From Blepharisma japonicum (taxonomy: Eukaryota; Ciliophora; Heterotrichea; Heterotrichida; Blepharismidae), in NCBI GenBank assembly GCA_949751835.1, contig CATKHK010000011.1:496327-560326 (forward strand): a DNA stretch of 64,000 bases, written 5' to 3'. The notes below the pieces were generated by a model. The model was not told the DNA's origin and did no database searches. It was given only the letters and a program-made list of their open reading frames with translations. Positions 43,653 to 54,029 of the stretch are shown one piece after another. A program made the position numbers and the translations under genes. Numbering within the stretch: the first letter of the stretch is position 1; every line of letters begins with the position of its first letter.

Positions 43653-44393
43653 TTATTTAGCTTTTTTCGCAATAGAAAATAAGCCTGCATCCATGCTAGG
43701 AACTTCACTCTTAATAAAAGATTCGTTCTTTTCATTTCTTTCAGTCAAGAAAATGATAGCGAGCAAGACTCCAATGCCAACTCCAATAAGAGGTCCAATA
43801 ATGTAGACAGGGACACTATCCAAATAGTTAGTAGCGTCGTCGCTGTAGCGGATTGCTTGGACTATATCAATTGCAATACACACTGTAGGGTTGAAGCAGC
43901 CTCCTGAAATTCCTCCGACTGTCCTAATTCCTGCGAGCACTGTAAAAGCAATTGCCATACCAGCTGCAATGGTAGAGTCCAACACAGCGCTGGTGACCAA
44001 TACCACGAGCACCAAATGTCCAGTAAACGCTGCTTCAGCTAAATAAGCTTCTGGCTTGCTTATATCAATTGGGGCATAGACATAGAAATGTCCGCCTGCA
44101 ATTAAGGTACCTAGAAGGGCTCCAAATAAGGCTCCGACGATCTGGCAAAGGAAATATAGAAGGTGTTCTTTGAGGAAGTTCTTTTCCAAAGTCTTGGTAA
44201 ACCACCATTCCTTGATGAGAGCTCCTAGTGTCACTGTAGGGTTGAAATGGGCTCCACCAATGAACCCAGTACCGACAATGATGACCCAAAAGCCGATTCC
44301 GACCGCGAATGCGTTGCCGTGGCTTGCAAAGATCACGAATGTAAGAGCAGCTGTCCCGTAGGTTTCAGCAAGCAATCTCCTCCACAATTTCAT
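43653..44393 (-). CDS. Aquaporin/MIP channel with two NPT motifs
   Basis: A 246-aa protein with six hydrophobic helices and the two MIP half-helix loops. Both loops read NPT instead of NPA: HFNPTVTLG (Asn51) and CFNPTVCIA (Asn168). The Arg that normally follows the second NPA is Val here, so the usual aromatic/arginine filter is altered. The family imports water, glycerol or other small neutral solutes; the changed filter predicts a wider or different selectivity. The likely site is the plasma or contractile-vacuole membrane. It uses TGG and no TGA, with fairly GC-rich codons, suggesting good expression. Confidence 0.93.
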   Translation of the reverse strand: MKLWRRLLAETYGTAALTFVIFASHGNAFAVGIGFWVIIVGTGFIGGAHFNPTVTLGALIKEWWFTKTLEKNFLKEHLLYFLCQIVGALFGALLGTLIAGGHFYVYAPIDISKPEAYLAEAAFTGHLVLVVLVTSAVLDSTIAAGMAIAFTVLAGIRTVGGISGGCFNPTVCIAIDIVQAIRYSDDATNYLDSVPVYIIGPLIGVGIGVLLAIIFLTERNEKNESFIKSEVPSMDAGLFSIAKKAK

Positions 44394-44904
44394 TTAATTA
44401 TTACAAAGCTTTTAATGGAATGAGAAAAGATGAGAAATAGCGAAAGATTAAAACACTTTGGGGGAGAAAGAAGGGAATGGGAAGGATAAGGGAGATCAAA
44501 GAAAAGAATTATTAAGAATGATGGATAATATTAAGATGGAAGAAATAAAAATTTAGATTATATTAGGAAAAGAAATAAAAAGGATTTTTGGAAGAATCGG
44601 GAAAATAGAGAGGGGAATGATAGGAGATTAAGAGTATTTTATAAAATAATAAGCAAAAAAGAGTTATGAAGGAGATAAAGGAAAAAAATAAAAAAATATT
44701 TTTATTTAGAAGTAAAATTTAGATGTAAAACGTAAATCCATAATAATTTTACTCTTCAAAAATAAATCAATAAAAACGCAATCCTTCTAACTGTCAATTG
44801 TCTAACAAATGGTCTTGCTAATTATTACTAATAAATAAGAATATTTTTCCTTGCCTGTTATATTTATTTACAAATTCTTATATTCCTTTATTCCTTATAA
44901 TTAA
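44394..44904. other. Intergenic region with a long purine-rich strand
   Basis: Between the divergent aquaporin and TVP23 genes. From about 44405 to 44720 the plus strand is strongly purine-rich (many GAAAAGA, GGGAGA and GAAGAA runs); the remaining 180 nt are ordinary AT-rich DNA. There is no open frame. Confidence 0.7.
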
Positions 44905-45522
44905 ATGGCAAATCTCAACTTTCAGATGAGTTTAGACAATGAAGCTCCTAAAGCTTCTTCTCAAGGCCAATTCCAGCCAGCTCAGCCTCAAGAAGCAGGA
45001 GGTCTTTCAGGTCTTCTCAAGCGTTCAACTCACCCAATAGCAATCATTTTCCACTATCTTTTCAAATCACTTGCACTTTTATGCTTTTTCTTCCTCAATA
45101 TTTTCTCAAACGCTACCATTACCTTTATTATAGTCGTGATTTTCTCTGCCTTTGATTTCTGGACTGTGCAAAATATCACCGGTCGGCTACTTGTAGGACT
45201 TCGATGGAGAAACAGGATAAATGAAGATGGCTCAGAAGAATGGATTTTTGAAAGCTTAAATGATAAATCCCAATCAAATAAAATCGATGTTTATGCATTT
45301 TGGCTTGGACTTGTAGTAGCTCCGTTGACTTGGTCTATTTTATTGCTTGCATATCTATTGACTTTTGACTTCTTTTGGAGTATGGTTGCCTTGATTTGCT
45401 TGGTACTTACTGGAATTAACATGGTGGGGTATTATAAATGCAATAAAGACAGCAAACAAAAGCTCTCAGGGATGTTAAAGCAAGGCGCTTTTATGGCAGC
45501 AAGCCAAGCTCTTAAGGTTTAG
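44905..45522 (+). CDS. TVP23: TVP23/FAM18 Golgi membrane protein
   Basis: A 205-aa protein. After a Gln/Pro-rich cytosolic N-terminus (35 residues) it matches TVP23 throughout: HPIAIIFHYLFKSLALLCFF, FSAFDFWTVQNITGRLLVGLRWRN, then EDGSEEWIFES, and the helices VYAFWLGLVVAPLTWSILL and FFWSMVALICLVLTGIN, ending YYKCNKDSKQKL. The family has four membrane spans and works in late Golgi vesicle trafficking. No TGA codons and no intron. It converges on RRP41 with 48 nt between stops. Confidence 0.95.
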   Translation: MANLNFQMSLDNEAPKASSQGQFQPAQPQEAGGLSGLLKRSTHPIAIIFHYLFKSLALLCFFFLNIFSNATITFIIVVIFSAFDFWTVQNITGRLLVGLRWRNRINEDGSEEWIFESLNDKSQSNKIDVYAFWLGLVVAPLTWSILLLAYLLTFDFFWSMVALICLVLTGINMVGYYKCNKDSKQKLSGMLKQGAFMAASQALKV

Positions 45523-45570
45523 ATTAAGTTGATTCTTAATAAGAATTTTATTAATTTATGTGGTAGTTAA

Positions 45571-46287
45571 TTAATTGCTGCAAGCATTCTGTAGTTCTTG
45601 TTTCATAATAAAATGCACTTGTTTGCAGCCTTCTATCGCCATAGCTGTAATTTCTCTTACAACCTCTGGTGTCAGCTTATGTCCTCCTATATCATCATAA
45701 TTCAGATAAGCTATCTGTAACGATTTTCCAAGCACCGCAACTCTATATTCAGAAATTACTTGGAAACTTGTGCTTTCGCTATAAGTCAAATCAATTAAAG
45801 GCATCCCACTATAAAATCCAGAGCTGCAAGATACCAAAAAATCTTTTAATGGCACTCCAGCATGGATTAAGCTTAAAGTGATAGCATTAATAGCAGCACA
45901 CTCAACGCTGCCGTCATCTGCTAATACAAGCACGTGGATATCAATATCTGAATGTGGGTTATTTTCCATTAAAACGACACTTTCAAACATAGTTCTTACG
46001 TTTGCTTCAAATTCATTGGATTTTTTGTCACCTTTGGAAAATTTGCGCCTTTCGCCTGAAGAGCTGAAATATGCTGTGTTAAAATAGCAATGAATATGGC
46101 CGCTTTCTTTCTCATGCTTAGTTTGTTTTGGACCATGGATGAATGCTAAAACTGATGTGTGGCCAATTTGGAATAATGCTGATCCTGAAGAATTATCAAC
46201 TACTCCTAGCTTGATTTTTATTTGTCTGAGCTCTCCTGGCCGCCTTCCATCCTGCCTAAAACCATAGAACAAAATTTCTTCTGTCAT
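45571..46287 (-). CDS. RRP41: RNA exosome core subunit RRP41 (EXOSC4)
   Basis: A 238-aa RNase PH-fold protein. It starts with FRQDGRRPGELRQIKIKLGV and has GSALFQIGHTSVLAFIHGP, FSSSGERRKF, VLADDGSVECAAINAITLSL and the C-terminal ...GCKQVHFIMKQEL. These are the RRP41 blocks. In the nine-subunit ring RRP41 pairs with RRP45 and lines the RNA channel; the eukaryotic ring is usually catalytically inert and threads RNA to RRP44. Length is typical. No intron and no TGA codons. Confidence 0.95.
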   Translation of the reverse strand: MTEEILFYGFRQDGRRPGELRQIKIKLGVVDNSSGSALFQIGHTSVLAFIHGPKQTKHEKESGHIHCYFNTAYFSSSGERRKFSKGDKKSNEFEANVRTMFESVVLMENNPHSDIDIHVLVLADDGSVECAAINAITLSLIHAGVPLKDFLVSCSSGFYSGMPLIDLTYSESTSFQVISEYRVAVLGKSLQIAYLNYDDIGGHKLTPEVVREITAMAIEGCKQVHFIMKQELQNACSN

Positions 46288-46950
46288 TTTATTATTTTAC
46301 ACTTATTTTATAATAAATTTTTTAATCACACAGATAAAAGAGCAAGATTTAAACGAAAATTATGAATAAATATCATCAAAGTATTAAGAGCACAATTTTT
46401 TAAAATATTTATCAAGATATTCAGTGAGTAAATTTTTTTAATACTTTGTTAAAATTTGTATAATAATTAAATATTTCACTATTTGAAAAAGCTGAATCAT
46501 AGATATGGAAAGTTTAAGTTAAGATACAAAAAGAAATTTCAGTTAAGGCTTACAATATTAATTAATAGTTTAATTATTGTTAAGGAAATAAATTTTCAAA
46601 AATGAATTTTGCTTATATTTACTAGTATAGAGGGGGAATAAGCATTTAATCTTTAATGAGTAGTCCTATCCCTGAAGATCCTTTAGATACTCAAATCTGA
46701 AGATATTTTAGAGAAGATCAGGATGGAGCTGAAAGAACTGCATTAGAATGTGATCCCAAATATGCATGCATATAATATAAACATATGATAGATTTTATGA
46801 TCATTCTGGAATATATTTTATTCAGCAACATATATAGTATGTCCATTATACAAGGCAATTAATTTGGAAAATACGTGTTTTTATTGATAGAAATACTAGT
46901 TACTTATTAAATAGCATTCAATTTTTTAAAAAGTTATTATTTATTATTAC
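46288..46950. other. AT-rich intergenic region
   Basis: About 660 nt. It contains one short frame (46656-46775, listed separately). I see no RNA gene or repeat. Confidence 0.5.
46656..46775 (+). other. Short open frame, possible gene fragment
   Basis: A 39-codon ATG-to-TAA frame (MSSPIPEDPLDTQIW, the Trp being TGA). Composition is protein-like, but it is short, unsupported by family similarity and flanked by AT-rich DNA. It may be a gene remnant or chance. Confidence 0.25.
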
Positions 46951-47778
46951 CTAGAAATTAATATCATTAGACTCTATTGGAGAATGACTAATTTTCGCCC
47001 ATGGAAATTCTGTTTTTACATAATATTTGACTGCATCTTTCAGATTTTTATTGGGAATTAAAACATTTCATAAGGCTTCTTGACGAGAAATAGGATCAAT
47101 ATAATGTCTTCCTGCATTCATATAAGCTTGAATGGCATCTCTTTCATAGCTGTGCCCTGTTGAATTTGTGACAGGATCAATGAAAAGGTCAAAAGTTATA
47201 GAACAATTTAAACTATCAGGGATATCTGGAGTAGGAATACGCTTCAGGTATTTTTTCAAGGAATTTTCGAGCGCTGGAGTTCTACCATAATAATTTAAAA
47301 GTTCATATGCTTGCTGGTTATGAATCTCTATGCTCACACATCATTTAAGAGCTTTAATTTTATTTTTAAGCTCTTTACAAATCTTTATAAAGTCTTTGCT
47401 TCCCATTATTTTTGCAACTAATCCAGCAGCTTTGCATTGATTTAATGCAATCTCAATTTTTTCCATATCATATGAAATTTTTGCTAAATTTGCTTGAGAC
47501 CTGGCAGCTATAATATGAGCTTTGATATTTGTTGAATCCAATTGGATTGAAGCTTGGGCATCTTCTAAGGCGTTTTCATATCGAAATAAATTTAAGTAAC
47601 ATCTCGCTCTATTGGAATAAAATATAGAGTCATTAGAATTCAATTTTATTGCTTGAGTATAGCATGATATTGCATCATTGTAATTTTGCTGTGAAAAATA
47701 ATAGTTACCTCTTTCTTTTAACTGTTTGCTTTTTTCTATAGCGTCGTCTTTTGGAATATTTGATGTGTTGACAGACAT
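46951..47778 (-). CDS. STUB1: CHIP/STUB1-type E3 ligase (TPR plus U-box)
   Basis: With two TGA Trp codons this reads as 275 aa. Residues 13-125 carry three TPR motifs (AIEKSKQLKERGNYYFSQQN, AISCYTQAIKLN, ALEDAQASIQLD), a coiled helical hairpin follows, and the C-terminal U-box reads SLNCSITFDLFIDPVTNSTG, then HSYERDAIQAYM and IDPISRQEAL. That combination defines CHIP, which binds the C-termini of HSP70 and HSP90 and ubiquitinates their misfolded clients. Two of the TPR-clamp Lys/Asn positions look conserved (KERGNYYF, FYSNRARCYL). It is slightly shorter than human CHIP (303 aa). Confidence 0.94.
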
Positions 47779-48085
47779 CTTTAGGTTGATTTATTATAGG
47801 GATTATTCTGTCTTTTTAAAATAAATCAAAAATGTTGTGCTGAGTATTATGGGCTAATAAGCAATGGTTCTCTGCTGGTCATTTTATATTGCTATATTAA
47901 TTTTACTTAGCTGGGGCTGAGTATTGATTAACTAGCTATAAATTTAACAGTTTAATATATCAAGATTATGTATAATCTCTTATGGTCTTAACGCGAAAGT
48001 CCTAATTAGTGATAATTGGCAGACTAAAATTTATCATGGCAATATTTAAAAATCTAGCTTTATTTCTCTTTTAATAAATTTTAAA
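47779..48085. other. AT-rich intergenic region
   Basis: About 307 nt with no open frame. I see nothing in it beyond presumed promoter of STUB1 and the 3' end of the next minus-strand gene. Confidence 0.5.
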
Positions 48086-48910
48086 TTAAACTGTACGAAC
48101 TGAGCACCTAGACTCCATGCTTTCTCTTCTCTTTTTAAGCAATTTTTCTTCTTTTTTCTGTCTTATCAGCCTAAGCTGTCCTTGTAAGGTATTTATTGCT
48201 TCTTGCAAATAATCTTCCTTTGCTTCTAGCTCCCTTGCCTTCCTATCTATTTTTTACACTTTATTAGAATGGATTTCATCTTCTTTATATCTTAAAATGC
48301 TATGAAATAGCTCCAAAGTTTCTTCAGAAGCTTTAGATTTATGCTGGAAGTTTATCAACGACTGTTGCTTCTGATAAAAATCAGATTGAAGCTTATCAAG
48401 CTTCTCCTTCAGCTGAAGCTCTGAATTCTTCGAATACTGCAATTGATTATTTAAATCTTGTTGAATAATCAAAAATTGCCTTCTCATTTCTTCAACATTT
48501 TGCTCTTTTTCGTCAATAATCTGACTTAGCCTATGAATTTCGTTTTCTTTTACCTCCAGCAGTTTATCTAGCTATTTTTCACCTTTTTTTTCGATATCTC
48601 TTTTCAAGTTCAGAACTTTGTGGTCCCATTCCAGATTTTCTTGGTCCCTTTGATTTTTTTTATTTCTGAATTTTATATTGAGAGCTTGGATATCCTCGCT
48701 AAGCTTGATATAAGAATCTTTTAGTGATTTAAAATTGGCTACAGTTTTCGAGTTTTCATTTTTTAGAATGGTGTTGTTATCTTTTTCGTTTTTGATTATT
48801 TTTTTAGCTGATTCTAAGTCTTTCTCAAGCTTGTGATTAATTTCTTCTGATCTTTTGAGCATTTCTTCATATCGTAGAAGTTTCTTAGTTAAATTTCTTA
48901 CTTCTTCCAT
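48086..48910 (-). CDS. Coiled-coil protein, unknown
   Basis: Two 15-nt introns removed give a 264-aa protein and the total becomes a multiple of three. It is coiled coil from end to end (MEEVRNLTKKLLRYEEMLKR..., NQLQYSKNSELQLKEKLDKL, LQEAINTLQGQLRLIRQKKE) and ends in a basic, Ser/Cys-containing tail (RRESMESRCSVRTV). No family is recognised. Its 5' end and leader are duplicated, with an internal deletion, at 49205-49316 next to the phosphodiesterase gene. Confidence 0.72.
48243..48257 (-). other. 15-nt spliceosomal intron in the coiled-coil gene
   Basis: GTAAAAAATAGATAG on the minus strand. Its removal continues HSNKV into KARELEAKED. Retention gives a TAA stop. Confidence 0.85.
48568..48582 (-). 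other. 15-nt spliceosomal intron in the coiled-coil gene
   Basis: GTGAAAAATAGCTAG on the minus strand, the only one starting GTG. Its removal joins RDIEKK to DKLLEVKEN within the coiled coil. Retention gives a TAG stop. Confidence 0.82.
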
Positions 48911-48994
48911 ATTTATTACTATTGACTAATAAGATCTCTTACTCGTATTCGATTTTATAAAAATAATATATAATTTTCGATAAAATCATTAAAA

Positions 48995-49217
48995 TTAAGA
49001 TAAATGCTCAGACATTTGAACTTGATCAGGCAAGTGCTGAGTTTCAAAAGATTATCTGTAATAAGCCTAAAGCTTCTTCAAAAGTTTCTTTCTTAATAGT
49101 ATGCGTTATCAATTAGCTGAGAAATACCTATTTTCAATTTCTTCAGATTTGAGAGCTTCATCAAATTCAATATATAAAGGCATTACAATGCTTTTTAAAA
49201 ATCTTCGCTGAACTTGA
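48995..49217 (-). pseudogene. Relic of the phosphodiesterase 3' end
   Basis: Aligns with the last 75-80 codons of the phosphodiesterase gene (49367-49610), including the stop context TTAAGATAAATG and the segment for LIDNEDY, but with substitutions and indels and no upstream domain. It is the product of a local duplication. Confidence 0.8.
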
Positions 49218-49316
49218 TATTAAATCTTTTAGTGATTTATAGAATGATTCTCTGTCTTTTTAATTTTCATATCGTAGAAGTTTCTTAGTTAAATTTTTTA
49301 CTTCTTCCATATTTAT
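49205..49316 (-). pseudogene. Relic of the coiled-coil gene 5' end
   Basis: Matches the first codons and leader of the gene at 48086-48910 (CATATCGTAGAAG through CTTCTTCCATATTTATTACT) plus a segment from about 48700-48735 (CTTGATATxAxAATCTTTTAG), with the intervening 130 bp missing. It is fused to the phosphodiesterase relic. Confidence 0.8.
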
Positions 49317-49366
49317 TACTATTGACTAATAAGATTTCTCCTTAATTTTCGTCAAAATAAATAAAA

Positions 49367-51472
49367 TTAAGATAAATGTCCAGACGTTGGAACACGATCA
49401 GGTAAACTTTGATGCCTTGTTGCATTTTTAAAAGATTCAGCTCGAACAAACACAGTATTTCTTGACTTTCTTTTTCAATAGTCTTCGTTATCAATTAGCT
49501 GATTAATACATTTTTTTTCAATTTCTTCAGATTTGAGAACCTCATTAAATGCAACATATAAAGGTATTACAATATTTTTTAGAAATCTTGACTGATCTCG
49601 TGGCAGATCAGTCATCAAAATTTCTGGAGCCAAAGTTTGTTTTATCTCAAGAGACTTCTCCAGTCTATCTGTCTCAATAATTTCTTCCATCAGCAGACCT
49701 GATCATTTTACATGAATATTTGTTTCCTTCGCAGCATGTCCTACATCTGCAGCCTTTATCGCCATTTTCATAAAACTCGTTCTATAATCCATATCAGTAT
49801 CATCAGGCTTTTCTCCAATGCTTAAATATTTTGCTTTAAAATTTCCTAAAATTTCAAAGTGTTTTTCCATATCTGTGGCCAAAATCAATTCAATAATTTG
49901 CTTTCTTAAAAAAGTTCATGAGTCATGATCAATGTTTTCCAATATATTAAATTTCGGCTTTTTTAAAATAGAAAATAAACTAGAAGCGTGATGCATTTCC
50001 AGGACGCTGATGTCATTATATAATGTGGCAAGCTCATCTTTACTTAGAATTAAATATCGGTTGTTTCAGCCTGGATGTGCAACATCATGAGAAAGTGTAA
50101 CAAGGATACCAATAAGAAGTTCAGAAGGTCGGATTTTGTCTTTTCAGGCAGAATTGAATGCAAACCATAGAAATGAGAACATCACATCTGCAGCATGAAG
50201 AGCATTGTGGTATTTATTCTTTTGATATTTTCCTTCTAATTCGATTAAGAAATCTCTTAATACAATTTCTTGGATTTTAAATTTTTTGATTAATCCATAC
50301 TTTAAAAATACATATCTCCCACAGACTTGGAAAACTTCATTATTGAGACCTTCAATCATACACACACTAAAATTTCAATCTCTACAGAATTTGTTGAGAA
50401 TATTTACAGTTTCATCAAAACCAAAAGATGCAGTGATGGTTTTCTCTTTGAGCTTTTTATCAGATTGTTCAGTTGCTGAAAATGATCCAGATGCCCCATA
50501 AAAATACTGAGAAATATAATTTTTATCTTCAGTTTCCAAATGTTTAGTTACTTTATTATAGTCTGTAGAATAAATATTTTCACATTTTCTTAAAAATGCT
50601 AAGCATTTTTCCAAAACACGAGAGGTTCGATCAATCCCAACACGAAAGCTAGCTTCAGGATAATCTTTAATATAATTCATCCATTCAATTGCAGTTTTAA
50701 TATAATGTACCACTTCTTCAAGCCCAGTACTAGCATCAGAGTCTTTCTGTGTCAAATTGACTTCAAAATCAGAAAGTGGAACTTCTGGGTGGCTTAATTT
50801 TTCTTCTTCAGGGACAACATATATCCCTTCTCTCATAACTTTATTAGATGCTAAAGCGTATTGACAATTTTGTGTCAATATTAAATATAAAAAAAATAGA
50901 AATATTTCTTGAATAATTTTATCTCTATTATAACAGTTCAAGCTTAGAGAAAGTATCCCTAAAAAAAAATTCATAAGCATAAATAATGACTTCGATCATA
51001 CAATTTTATTGATTGAAATAACTGCTAAAACCGATAAGGATTGCAAGCTTGAAGCAAAGGTAGGTTCATCTTCTACACCTAGTAGCATATTGAAAATATT
51101 TGGGTCGGATAGAATTAATCCAATTCCTGTAATAAAATAGAGCACTGTACATAAAGTAAATTTATCTTTTTTAAAATACTGCTCCCTTAAAAATACAGCC
51201 AAGCTAAATAAAATGCATATAATTAAAGAAATGATTCCTACCAAAAGGACAAGAATTCGCTGTGTATGGTAGCAGTAATATGTTAAAGTGTTACAAAGGC
51301 AGAGAACAAGCAAACTATAATAACTACACAAAAATTGCGAATTAAATAACTTAGTTGGCTCAGATTTACCGCCTGGAGACGGCGTAGTTACATCATAGGA
51401 AATTTGTAATTGGCTTTGCCTTGATGAATATTCAGATCTTGAATTTTTGCATGATATATTTTGAGATATCAT
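49367..51472 (-). CDS. Membrane-bound 3',5'-cyclic nucleotide phosphodiesterase
   Basis: Reading several TGA codons as Trp gives one 701-aa frame. The N-terminus has about six membrane helices (FLCSYYSLLVLCLCNTLTYY, ILVLLVGIISLIICILFSLA, FTLCTVLYFITGIGLILS, LQSLSVLAVISINKIV and two more). A linker follows, then the class I PDE catalytic domain with KYHNALHAADV, LSHDVAHPGWNN and KAADVGHAA, which hold the metal-binding His and Asp residues. It hydrolyses cAMP or cGMP. Membrane PDEs of this design occur in other ciliates. I chose the ATG at 51472 because the open frame upstream offers only non-ATG starts. Confidence 0.92.
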
Positions 51473-51730
51473 TATATTAATTTTTATATTTAGATTTAGG
51501 AGAAAATTTTTATTTTTATATTTCTTAGGGAAAAAAATAAATATAAGCAAAGAAGGGCTCAGGAAGACAATGAAAATAATAAATAATAATATTTCTTCAA
51601 ACAAAATTTTCTTTAAATCCAAATATTTCGGTTATCAAATAATTGCATTTTATTTTTCGTTCTCAGATAAAATTAAGCACTGATGTCATTAATATTAAAT
51701 CCCCACAAAATTACTAAAAATTATAAAATA

Positions 51731-52747
51731 ATGAATGGAGTTCTGCTAAAAGAAGTCTATGGCAATATTTCGAAGCTGCAAATCAATCGCCCTCGGTCTT
51801 TTAATTTTTGTGATTTAGCATTAGCCCAAGCTTTATTATCAGAAATTTCTGAAGCAAAATCTCTAAATCAGCACCTTGTGTTTACATCTTCAAGCCAAAA
51901 ATGATTTTGCTCAGGAGCAGATATATTGTTTCTCCGTTCAAATTATAAAGAATACCCACCATTTGGAAATTTAGCTTACCAAATATTAAAAAATCTCTAT
52001 AATTTTCCAAATGAGTCTTTAAGTATGTGGCACGGGCACACTGTAGGCTATGGAGTAGGTATTGGGATGTCCTGCAGGTATTCAATAGCTTTATCTAGCA
52101 CAAAGTGGTGTATGCCAGAGCATCATATAGGGATAGTCCCAAATAGTGGGACATCTTATTTTCTTTCTCATCTTAAAGATGAAGCGTTTGGGCTATATTT
52201 ATTTTTAACAAATCAAAGGATTACTGGAGAAGATTGCTATTTTTCTGGGATTTCGACTCATTATATGAAAAATGAAAATTTGGGAAATTTTTTTGAGGAT
52301 TTAAAAACAGCTGATTCATTGAAAAATTTGGTAGAAAAATACTCATCAGAGCCTGCTAAAGAGCTTAGCTCTTATCTAAAGTATAAAGATGAAATAAATG
52401 AGTACTTCAGCAGTCCAAGCTCAATAGAAGAAATACTGGAAAGACTGAAAAAGAGTAATACACCGCTTGCGGAACAAACGGCGAAGGAACTCACCTCAGG
52501 ATGCCCGTTAAGCTTAAAAATAGCTCTTAAGCAATTCCAGCTTGGGAAAAATCGTGATTTATCCCAAGCTTGTGACTCTGAGTATATCATTGATTGCAAT
52601 TTAATTACTCATAAGAATGAAAACTTTATCAAAGGAGTTCAAGCGAAAATGGTAGAAAGAAATCAAAGCAAGCCAAGTTGGATACCGCCAAGTTTAGAGG
52701 AAGTCACAGAAAGTATAATTGAAGAGCATATGGCTTTAATAAATTAG
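51731..52747 (+). CDS. 3-hydroxyisobutyryl-CoA hydrolase-like protein, copy 1 of 3
   Basis: With a TGA Trp codon (51901) the frame encodes 338 aa of the crotonase fold. It shows the CoA-binding FCSGADILFL, GHTVGYGVGIGMSCRY and the HIBCH-type CMPEHHIGIVPNSGTSYFL, then LTNQRITGEDCYFSGISTHY. In HIBCH, Glu of MPE and Asp of PDVG are catalytic; here the Glu is kept and the Asp is Asn. The enzyme family acts in valine breakdown, usually in mitochondria; activity of this copy is doubtful. The start MNGVLLKEV is chosen to match copy 3; an ATG 16 codons upstream (51683) is possible. Confidence 0.85.
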
Positions 52748-52962
52748 CTTTAAAATTAACATTAACTCTTAACTGCGCTATAATGATCAATGATTAACTA
52801 CAAAATTATGTTATTTCTTAATTATGCTGCTTAAATTAAATGATTTAGTATTATAAAAAAGTTTTTAATTATGATATATAATTTGGCATCTGCTTTCTAT
52901 AAACAATTTAATTATAAATTTTACTTTTTATTATTTTCTCATATAAACGGCTAAATCATAAA

Positions 52963-53994
52963 ATGTCAAGGGTAATCCTAAAAGAATCCTCAAAAAACTT
53001 TTGCAAATTATTTTTTAACCGTCCTCATGAGCGCAATTCTCTTAACTGAGAAATGAACCGAGTCTTAAATTCTGACCTCTCTGAAGCAGCCTCTTTGAGT
53101 CAAAAAATTATTTTTTCATCGACATCTGATAAATGTTTCCATACAGGCGGCGATGTGGTCTCTATTTTACATCAATATCAATCATTCCCTGATTTTGGGC
53201 CTCTTGCGTATGATTCTTTGAGGAAAATATATGAATACCCAGAAGAGACATTAAGCATATGGCGTGGATCTTTAATGGGTTATGGGATAGGCATTGCGAT
53301 GGCTTGTAAGTTTAAGCTTGCTTTTGAGAATACTTTTTGGTGTATGCCGGAGCACAGGATTGGGATAGTCCCAGATGCGGGGACTTCTTATTATCTTTCT
53401 CATTTAGAAGATAAAGCTTTTGGTTTGTTTTTGTTTTTGACATGCAAAACAATAACAGGGGTCGATTGCTATTATTCAGGAATTTCTTCACATTACATGG
53501 AGCTTGAAAATTTACAAAATTTCCTCAATGATATAGAAATTGAAAACAACATAAAAAATCCTATTGAAAAACACTCAAGTATCCCTAGTAAAGAAGATTG
53601 TGAATATTTGTGGTATAAGGATGAAATACAAACTGCATTTGGAAACCCTGAATCTATTGAAGATATTATTGAAAAATTAGAAAATATTAATAGCGGATTT
53701 AGCTTAGCAGCTGCAGATGATTTAAGAAATAGTTGCCCTTTGACACTAAAAATTGCGTTTAAAGTGTTTAATTTAGCAAAAAATAAAAGTTTTAATGAAG
53801 CTATAGAAACAGAAAAAATTGTTGATGCAAATTTATTTTGTTATAAGAATGAAAATTACGTGAAATCAGTCACATCTAGGCTTGTTAATAAGTCAAAAGA
53901 AAGAATTGAATGGAATCCTAGCTTGCTTAGTAGTGTTACTGAAGAAATGATTCAGGATTATTTAAAAAATAGAGCATTAATTATAAATCAATAA
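52963..53994 (+). CDS. 3-hydroxyisobutyryl-CoA hydrolase-like protein, copy 2 of 3
   Basis: A 343-aa frame with one TGA Trp codon near 53047, starting MSRVILKES. It has FHTGGDVVSIL, GSLMGYGIGIAMACKF and CMPEHRIGIVPDAGTSYYL. It is the only one of the three tandem copies that keeps both the catalytic Glu (MPE) and Asp (PDAG), so it is the best candidate for true HIBCH activity (release of 3-hydroxyisobutyrate from its CoA ester in valine catabolism). The spacers before and after it are about 215 and 35 nt. Confidence 0.87.
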
Positions 53995-54029
53995 AATTAA
54001 TACTAAAAAAATTAGTCAATAATAAATAA

